Assembly: GCA_966211965.1 (NCBI GenBank)
Contig: CBIHON010000066.1
Span: 1 to 18,861, forward strand
DNA length: 18,861 bases
Source: CBIHON01 sp966211965
Lineage (GTDB): Bacteria > Pseudomonadota > Gammaproteobacteria > Burkholderiales > Burkholderiaceae_D
Direction: 5' to 3'
Shown here: in pieces, positions 14,727-18,861 of the stretch
Position numbering within the stretch: position 1 is the stretch's first letter
Layout: every line of letters begins with the position of its first letter
Notes under the pieces: model-generated
What the model was told of the DNA's origin: nothing
The model's database searches: none
Seen by the model: only the letters and a program-made list of their open reading frames with translations
Position numbers and translations under genes: made by a program

Positions 14727-15110
14727 TTACTTGATTTCTGCTTTCGCGCCAGCTTCTTCCAGCTTCTTCTTGGCGGCTTCGGCATCTGCCTTGGACACGC
14801 CTTCTTTCAGTGGCTTCGGTGCACCATCAACCAGGTCTTTTGCTTCTTTCAGACCCAGGCCGGTGATTTCACGAACAGCCTTAATCACGCCCACTTTGTT
14901 GGCGCCGAAGTCGGCCAGGATAACGGTGAATTCGGTTTGCTCTTCAGCAGCCGCACCACCACCACCTGCACCGCCACCAGCTGGGCCGGCAACTGCCATC
15001 GCAGCTGCGGACACGCCAAACTTTTCTTCAAACGCCTTGACCATTTCGTTCAGGTCCATTACGGACATGGCGCCTACGGCTTCCAGGATGTCGTCTTTGC
15101 TAATTGCCAT
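14727..15110 (-). CDS. rplL: 50S ribosomal protein L7/L12
   Basis: L7/L12 is the multicopy stalk protein of the large subunit that recruits and stimulates the GTPase factors EF-Tu, EF-G, IF2 and RF3. The 127-aa product has an N-terminal dimerisation segment (about 1-35, binding L10). A flexible Ala/Gly-rich hinge follows (about 38-56, with PAGGGAGGGGAAAEE), slightly longer than in E. coli. The conserved C-terminal domain contains KVGVIKAVREITGLGLKEAK and ends in a Lys/Ala/Glu-rich helix. The ATG at 15110 has a very good AGGAG Shine-Dalgarno seven bases upstream. That fits the high translation needed for four to six copies per ribosome. It lies 155 bases after rplJ and before rpoB. Confidence 0.98.
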   Translation of the reverse strand: MAISKDDILEAVGAMSVMDLNEMVKAFEEKFGVSAAAMAVAGPAGGGAGGGGAAAEEQTEFTVILADFGANKVGVIKAVREITGLGLKEAKDLVDGAPKPLKEGVSKADAEAAKKKLEEAGAKAEIK

Positions 15111-15230
15111 TTGAAACTCCTAAATTGTTTTCTAATCGGTTGAGGGACAGAGCACGCGAGCCAATTGCAGCGCTTAACTCCTTCCCACAAACAAACTGAT
15201 TGGTACTGACGCAAAAAAATGCTGAAACCT

Positions 15231-15253
15231 ATACTGCGCAATCAACGCAGTAT
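15231..15253 (-). promoter_or_regulatory. Stem-loop after the rplJ stop codon
   Basis: ATACTGCG (15231-15238) and CGCAGTAT (15246-15253) form a perfect 8-bp stem with a 7-nt loop, beginning 12 nt after the rplJ stop. A run of seven T follows on the minus strand, but about 13 nt past the stem, so it is a poor terminator. It may help set different decay or translation of rplJ and rplL; this is inferred. Confidence 0.5.
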
Positions 15254-15278
15254 CAAGCAGCTTCCTCAAGCAGCTTCC
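15253..15278 (-). repeat. 13-bp tandem duplication across the rplJ stop codon
   Basis: The 13-mer TCAAGCAGCTTCC occurs twice in direct succession (15253-15265 and 15266-15278) without mismatch. The TGA stop of rplJ is at 15268-15266, the boundary of the two copies. The duplication is not a multiple of three, so the upstream copy (in transcription order) encodes the L10 end and the other lies in the 3' untranslated region. Confidence 0.85.
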
Positions 15279-15781
15279 GCCGGCGCTCCGGATTCAGCTT
15301 CTTTTTTTGCTGCAAGTGCAGCCAATGCACGGGCAAAGCCGGAAACCGGTGCCTGCATGACGCCCAACAATTGGGCCAGCAGAACTTCACGGCTCGGAAT
15401 GCTGGCCAACGCTGCGACACCCGCTTTATCAAGCGATTTGCCCGCGTAGTTACCTGCCTTGACGACCAGTTTGTCGTTGGTTTTAGCAAAGTCGCTGACG
15501 ACTTTTGCTGCTGCAACGGCGTCCTCAGAGATCGAATAGATCAACGGGCCGGTCATTTCGGAGGCAAGGCCAGAAAACGCAGTGCCTTCAACAGCGCGAC
15601 GAGCCAACGTATTTTTCAATACGCGCAAGTACACACCTTGGGCACGCGCTTTGGCGCGCAGTTGCGTCAAGTGACCAACCTGGATGCCACGGTATTCGGC
15701 CACAACGATAGTCTGCGCCACAGCTACTTTGGCAGAGATTTCGGCGACTACGGCCTTTTTGTCATTCAGATTGAGACTCAC
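15266..15781 (-). CDS. rplJ: 50S ribosomal protein L10
   Basis: L10 anchors the L7/L12 dimers to 23S rRNA at the base of the stalk and, as the L10-L12 complex, represses its own mRNA in other bacteria. The frame is open ten codons further upstream. I place the start at a GTG (15781-15779) because the conserved sequence begins SLNLNDKKAVVAEISAKVA and a perfect GGAGGT Shine-Dalgarno lies five bases upstream. The 171-aa product contains the RNA-binding VVAEYRGIQVGHLTQLR and YLRVLKNTLARRAVEGT segments. It ends in the Ala-rich helix that carries L12. The 395-nt space before it contains an L10-type leader. A 13-bp tandem repeat spans its TGA stop. Confidence 0.97.
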   Translation of the reverse strand: MSLNLNDKKAVVAEISAKVAVAQTIVVAEYRGIQVGHLTQLRAKARAQGVYLRVLKNTLARRAVEGTAFSGLASEMTGPLIYSISEDAVAAAKVVSDFAKTNDKLVVKAGNYAGKSLDKAGVAALASIPSREVLLAQLLGVMQAPVSGFARALAALAAKKEAESGAPAEAA

Positions 15782-15904
15782 GGTCAACCTCCAAAAATGA
15801 TGCTCGGTCACGACACAACCATGAGCGGTTGTTTACCTTGCATCGGTTCGAACACGGCGTCCGAAGTTAGGAGTTCATTACCGGCGCGATACAACCACGC
15901 AGGG

Positions 15905-16030
15905 TCGAGACTACAAAACTTGTTCGGGTTCACCATCTGCGTTGGGTGCCGGAGGATTGCTCATGCCAGCTTTTAACTTTGCGCACCAACAACATGCACG
16001 CCGCCCAACGGTCTTTGATTGCCTGGACCT
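15905..16030 (-). promoter_or_regulatory. L10 leader: autoregulatory mRNA element upstream of rplJ
   Basis: On the minus strand the segment AAAGACCGTTGGG (about 16016-16004) pairs through CGTTGGG with CCCAACG (15946-15940). The second arm continues as CAGATGGTGAACCC. This GACCGT...ACGCAGAUGGUG arrangement is the hallmark I know from the proteobacterial L10 leader, where L10(L12)4 binds a kink-turn stem and represses rplJL translation. The element lies about 125-250 nt before the rplJ start, inside the 395-base gene-free interval 15782-16176. Boundaries are approximate. I found no convincing promoter in this interval, so it is open whether rplJ has its own start of transcription or is read from upstream. 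Confidence 0.78.
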
Positions 16031-16135
16031 TTTTCAATCCGCTCAGGTAGGAGATAAAACACGCGCCGTCGAGATGACACGAAACTCTTTTCTCCATTGC
16101 TTCGCCGTTTGAATCCGGTCCAGCCCAAAGATGCG

Positions 16136-16161
16136 CCTCATGCCGTCATCGCAGCATGAGG
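16136..16161 (-). promoter_or_regulatory. Stem-loop after the rplA stop codon
   Basis: CCTCATGC (16136-16143) and GCATGAGG (16154-16161) form a perfect 8-bp stem with a 10-nt loop, beginning 15 nt past the rplA stop. The bases after it on the minus strand (CGCATCTTTGGG) are not a U-tract. It may be a 3'-end stabiliser or processing site between rplKA and rplJL, not a strong terminator; function is inferred. Confidence 0.5.
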
Positions 16162-16176
16162 ACTTGATTCTTTCTT

Positions 16177-16872
16177 TTAAGCCGCCAAAGTCGTCTGATC
16201 GACGCGGACACCCGCCCCCATCGTGGACGACAATGCCACCTTGCGCAGGTAAACGCCTTTGCTGCTTGCCGGTTTGGCTTTTTGCAGAGCATCGATCAGC
16301 GCCAGCAAATTGGACTTCAGGTCCGCATCGCTAAATGATTTGCGACCGATCGTGGCGTGGATAATACCGGCCTTGTCGGTACGGTACTGCACTTGACCTG
16401 CTTTTGCGTTCTTGACTGCTGTCGCAACGTCCGGCGTCACGGTGCCAACCTTCGGGTTCGGCATCATGCCGCGCGGACCGAGGATTTGCCCCAAAGTACC
16501 GACGATACGCATGGTGTCAGGCGAGGCGATGACGATGTCGAAGGGCATGTTGCCGGCCTTGATTTGTTCGGCCAGATCTTCCATGCCCACGATGTCGGCA
16601 CCAGCGGCTTTGGCTTGCTCAGCCTTATCACCGGTGGCAAACACAGCAACGCGTACGGTCTTGCCGGTACCCGCTGGAAGAACGACGGAACCACGGACCA
16701 CTTGATCAGACTTCTTTGCATCAACGCCCAACTGCACAGCCACGTCGATCGATTCATTGAACTTGGCGGTAGCACATTCTTTGATCAACGCAATGGCGTT
16801 ATCGAATGGATAGGCCTTAGTGCGATCGACTTTTGCTTTCACCGCCTTAACGCGCTTGGATAACTTAGCCAT
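16177..16872 (-). CDS. rplA: 50S ribosomal protein L1
   Basis: L1 forms the mobile L1 stalk that helps move deacylated tRNA out through the E site; in other bacteria it also represses rplK-rplA translation. The 231-aa protein has the full two-domain layout. It includes the conserved KFNESIDVAVQLGVD near the N-terminus, VRGSVVLPAGTGKTVRVAVF, and the signature GTLGQILGPRGMMPNPKVGT. Its length is close to E. coli (234). The ATG at 16872 overlaps the rplK stop by one base (TAATG). A GGAGGG Shine-Dalgarno lies within the end of rplK, which points to translational coupling. A hairpin and the L10 leader follow downstream. Confidence 0.98.
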   Translation of the reverse strand: MAKLSKRVKAVKAKVDRTKAYPFDNAIALIKECATAKFNESIDVAVQLGVDAKKSDQVVRGSVVLPAGTGKTVRVAVFATGDKAEQAKAAGADIVGMEDLAEQIKAGNMPFDIVIASPDTMRIVGTLGQILGPRGMMPNPKVGTVTPDVATAVKNAKAGQVQYRTDKAGIIHATIGRKSFSDADLKSNLLALIDALQKAKPASSKGVYLRKVALSSTMGAGVRVDQTTLAA

Positions 16873-17303
16873 TACAGACCCTCCACCGTGATACCCATGG
16901 AACGTGCGGAACCGGCGATCGTACGCACGGCGGCATCCATGTCAGCAGCCGTAAGATCGGCCATTTTTGTCGTTGCGATTTCTTCCGCTTGCTTACGGGT
17001 CAGTTTGCCGACTTTGTCGGTATGCGGTTTCGATGAACCCTTGGTAATGCCTGCCGCCTTTTTGATCAGATAGGTCGCAGGTGGCGTCTTCATCACGAAC
17101 GTGAAGGACTTGTCTGCGAACGCAGTGATCACGACCGGAATCGGCATACCCGGCTCGATACCTTGGGTCTGGGCGTTGAACGCCTTGCAGAATTCCATGA
17201 TGTTCAAACCGCGCTGACCCAAAGCCGGGCCAATCGGAGGGGATGGATTTGCTTTACCAGCCGGCACCTGCAGCTTGATAAAACCTACAATTTTCTTTGC
17301 CAT
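16872..17303 (-). CDS. rplK: 50S ribosomal protein L11
   Basis: L11 binds the GTPase-associated centre of 23S rRNA and is needed for RelA activation on stalled ribosomes. The 143-aa product has the N-terminal KLQVPAGKANPSPPIGPALG with the conserved proline region that lines the thiopeptide pocket. GLNIMEFCKAFNAQT follows, as does the C-terminal rRNA-binding domain ending in the MGITVEGL motif. The ATG at 17303 has a GGAG Shine-Dalgarno six bases upstream. The 176-base spacer before it, after nusG, contains an A-rich stretch and short GCGC repeats but no clear promoter or terminator. It is translationally linked to rplA by the TAATG overlap. Confidence 0.98.
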   Translation of the reverse strand: MAKKIVGFIKLQVPAGKANPSPPIGPALGQRGLNIMEFCKAFNAQTQGIEPGMPIPVVITAFADKSFTFVMKTPPATYLIKKAAGITKGSSKPHTDKVGKLTRKQAEEIATTKMADLTAADMDAAVRTIAGSARSMGITVEGL

Positions 17304-17479
17304 GATGGCTCCGTGTTGATTGAGTGGTAGCGCCTGTTTTCTCGCCTTCCGGCTCGATACTTAGGCTCCTCTTTTGCTGAATGCCGGATTTCACCTTGCT
17401 GTGTGTGGCGCTCCGGTCGGCGCTTACTGATTTTTTTAATCTTTGAGGGCGGATCAACGCGGTCCCGCAAAGATATTTC

Positions 17480-18082
17480 TTATACTTTTTCGACTTGAGC
17501 GAATTCCAGCTCGACCGGCGTGGCGCGACCGAAAATTGTAACGGAGACGCGCACTTTCGACTTTTCGTAATTGACTTCTTCCACATTGCCGTTGAAGTCA
17601 GTGAACGGACCGTCTTTGATACGCACCAACTCACCCACTTCATACAAAACCTTGGGACGCGGCTTTTCAACACCCTCTTGCATTTGCTGCATGATCTTAT
17701 CGACTTCATGCGGCGGAATTGGAGTCGGCTTATTCGATTTGCCGCCAATGAAACCTGTTACTTTGCCGGTGTTTTTCACCAAATGCCAAGTCTCATCGGT
17801 CATTTCCATTTCGACCAATACATAGCCCGGGAAGAAACGGCGCTCCGTAACTGATTTTTGGCCGTTCTTGACTTCAATCACTTCTTCGGTTGGAACCAGA
17901 ATTTGGCCGAATTTGTCCTCCATGCCGGCACGAGCGATACGCTCGATGAGCGCGCGCTGCACACTCTTTTCCATACCGGAATAAGCGTGCACCACATACC
18001 AGCGTTTCTTGCCGGTTGACGCAGCAACTGCTGGGACGCTTATCGCGCCATCCTGCAGGTCGTCGTGCATATTCTCGCTCAT
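17480..18082 (-). CDS. nusG: Transcription termination/antitermination factor NusG
   Basis: NusG binds the RNA polymerase clamp, promotes processive elongation, and contacts Rho or ribosomal S10 through its KOW domain. The 200-aa protein shows an NGN domain from about residue 26 (KRWYVVHAYSGMEKSVQRAL, then RRFFPGYVLVEMEM). The C-terminal KOW domain (GELVRIKDGPFTDFNGNVEEV) follows. It is about 20 residues longer than E. coli NusG (181) because of an N-terminal extension without recognisable motif. The start at 18082 overlaps the secE stop as TAATG, favouring coupling. An internal ATG at 18070 would give 196 aa and cannot be excluded, as the Shine-Dalgarno is modest in both cases. Confidence 0.96.
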   Translation of the reverse strand: MSENMHDDLQDGAISVPAVAASTGKKRWYVVHAYSGMEKSVQRALIERIARAGMEDKFGQILVPTEEVIEVKNGQKSVTERRFFPGYVLVEMEMTDETWHLVKNTGKVTGFIGGKSNKPTPIPPHEVDKIMQQMQEGVEKPRPKVLYEVGELVRIKDGPFTDFNGNVEEVNYEKSKVRVSVTIFGRATPVELEFAQVEKV

Positions 18083-18465
18083 TATTTTTTCCAGCCCAAA
18101 ATCACGTCGTACAACAAAACCTCGAGCAACTTATCGGTCCCCCACAGAAACAAGGCCATGACAAGTACGAAGCCAAACACGATCGCGGTGATTTGCATTG
18201 CTTCTTTGCGAGTCGGCCAGACAACCTTTTTGGTTTCACGCACCGACTCTTTAGCAAAATTGACAAAGTCACGGCCTTGCGACGAAGTCCACGCCAAGGC
18301 AACAGCAACGAGCAAGCCGACGAGCAACGCCGCCGCACGCACAGCCGTAGGTTTATCTGCCAGCAAATAGAAACCGACAACGCCCGCGACTGCAGCACAT
18401 ACCGCCAAAATGACTTTGATTTTGTCGTTGGAATTACCAACGGTCTGCACGGGGGGATTAGACAT
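18082..18465 (-). CDS. secE: Preprotein translocase subunit SecE
   Basis: SecE clamps the two halves of SecY in the inner-membrane SecYEG channel. The chosen start, ATG at 18465, gives 127 aa, the same length as E. coli SecE. It has three membrane segments (about 16-35, 42-60 and 93-117), preceding and following the conserved amphipathic segment FAKESVRETKKVVWPTR (about 70-86), the SecE signature. The frame is open far upstream, but longer versions would run into the tRNA-Trp gene and have no conserved sequence. The Shine-Dalgarno is weak (AAAGAG very close to the ATG). It lies between tRNA-Trp and nusG, as in many proteobacteria. Confidence 0.95.
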   Translation of the reverse strand: MSNPPVQTVGNSNDKIKVILAVCAAVAGVVGFYLLADKPTAVRAAALLVGLLVAVALAWTSSQGRDFVNFAKESVRETKKVVWPTRKEAMQITAIVFGFVLVMALFLWGTDKLLEVLLYDVILGWKK

Positions 18466-18654
18466 ACTCTTTTTACTTTCGGTGCTAGCGCAGCGCCTTG
18501 CAACAGAAAAATACAAAGCAGCCCTCCTTGCGCAACCCATCACCGCAAGGCGCAGCAAACAAAAACGCCGCAACTTGACCTGCAAATAAATCAGCACAAG
18601 CAAGCACTGCCCTACCCATCCATCAACTACCCGGCACTGCACCACCTGATTCGG

Positions 18655-18730
18655 TGGCAGGGGCGGAGGGCCTCGAACCCCCAACCTTCGGTTTTGGAGA
18701 CCGACACTCTGCCAATTGAGCTACGCCCCT
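18655..18730 (-). tRNA. trpT: tRNA-Trp (anticodon CCA)
   Basis: A complete 76-nt cloverleaf reads from 18730 to 18655. The acceptor stem is AGGGGCG with CGCCCCT, followed by discriminator G and an encoded CCA. The D arm contains TAGCTCAATTGGCAGAG. The anticodon loop CTCCAAA places CCA at 18697-18695, and the T arm contains GGTTCGAGGC. It decodes UGG. It sits between tuf and secE, its standard place in beta- and gammaproteobacteria, and is probably cut out of a longer transcript that continues into secE-nusG. Confidence 0.97.
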
Positions 18731-18739
18731 AACGCTTAA

Positions 18740-18768
18740 ATTTTACTTACATCGCCAAGCCGTGGCAC
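18740..18768 (-). promoter_or_regulatory. Candidate promoter for tRNA-Trp and secE-nusG
   Basis: On the minus strand GTGCCA (18768-18763, four of six consensus bases) and TAAAAT (18745-18740, five of six) are 17 bases apart. The predicted start falls almost exactly at the tRNA 5' end. A TTGACA further upstream (about 18776-18781) has no -10 at a usual distance. No terminator was seen between tuf and this site, so read-through from tuf is equally possible. Confidence 0.4.
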
Positions 18769-18799
18769 CAACATATGTCAACACCACAGCAAGAGATCT

Positions 18800-18861
18800 T
18801 TACTCGATGATTTTAGCCACAACGCCGGCGCCGACAGTACGGCCGCCTTCGCGAATCGCGA
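18800..18861 (-). CDS. tuf: Elongation factor Tu, C-terminal fragment (second copy)
   Basis: Only the last 20 codons and the TAA (18802-18800) are in the window; the gene continues past 18861. They read AIREGGRTVGAGVVAKIIE, the invariant EF-Tu C-terminus. This is the copy upstream of tRNA-Trp and secE, equivalent to tufB in E. coli. The fragments at the two window ends do not overlap, so their identity cannot be compared here. Seventy bases separate the stop from the tRNA, with no visible terminator. Confidence 0.95.
   Translation of the reverse strand, partial: AIREGGRTVGAGVVAKIIE

Noticed and set aside
15782..16176. A promoter for rplJ in the rplA-rplJ spacer
   Set aside because: The best candidate (TTTTAT with a TCGTGT -35 near 16045-16075) matches consensus poorly, so I do not annotate it, although a start here is known in other bacteria.
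18466..18684. N-terminal extension of SecE by 73 codons
   Set aside because: It would begin inside the tRNA-Trp gene and is not conserved. The ATG at 18465 gives exactly the usual 127 aa.

Overview
The window is an 18.9 kb piece of core genome from a betaproteobacterium, most likely of the Oxalobacteraceae/Herminiimonas-Janthinobacterium type. This rests on the gene order, the RpoB start (MHYSFTEKKRIRKSFAKR), the L10, L11 and NusG sequences and the moderate GC content. The genus is an inference from memory of protein sequences; no database search was run. Almost everything lies on the minus strand and belongs to the beta (secE-nusG-rplKAJL-rpoBC) and str (rpsL-rpsG-fusA-tuf) transcription units. 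Both window ends cut a tuf gene: the last codons of one copy at 18800-18861 and the first codons of another at 1-55.

Read in the direction of transcription (right to left): the tuf 3' end, tRNA-Trp(CCA), secE, nusG, rplK, rplA, a 395-nt spacer holding an L10-type autoregulatory leader, rplJ (GTG start), rplL, a stem-loop in the classical attenuator/RNase III position, rpoB, an unusually long 265-nt spacer with a stem-loop, and rpoC, which ends just before a strong bidirectional terminator (5844-5877). On the other strand, a 630-aa phosphoethanolamine transferase of the EptC/CptA kind (3763-5655) is inserted between rpoC and the str operon and converges on rpoC at the shared terminator. The str operon then starts from a near-consensus sigma-70 promoter (3574-3602) with a leader of about 190 nt and runs rpsL, rpsG, fusA, tuf. 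Its intercistronic spacers carry several perfect or near-perfect hairpins.

The genes work together as the transcription-translation core: RNA polymerase beta and beta', the elongation/antitermination factor NusG, the SecE translocon subunit, the L1/L11 and L10/L12 stalk proteins, S12/S7, EF-G and EF-Tu. Several genes are tightly packed: rplK/rplA and secE/nusG both overlap by one base as TAATG. The Ept-like gene is the only accessory gene. I found no insertion sequence, CRISPR array, phage gene or evident new system. The observations of most interest are the inserted lipid/LPS-modifying enzyme with its Ser/Glu-rich linker and the set of RNA hairpins in the operon spacers.
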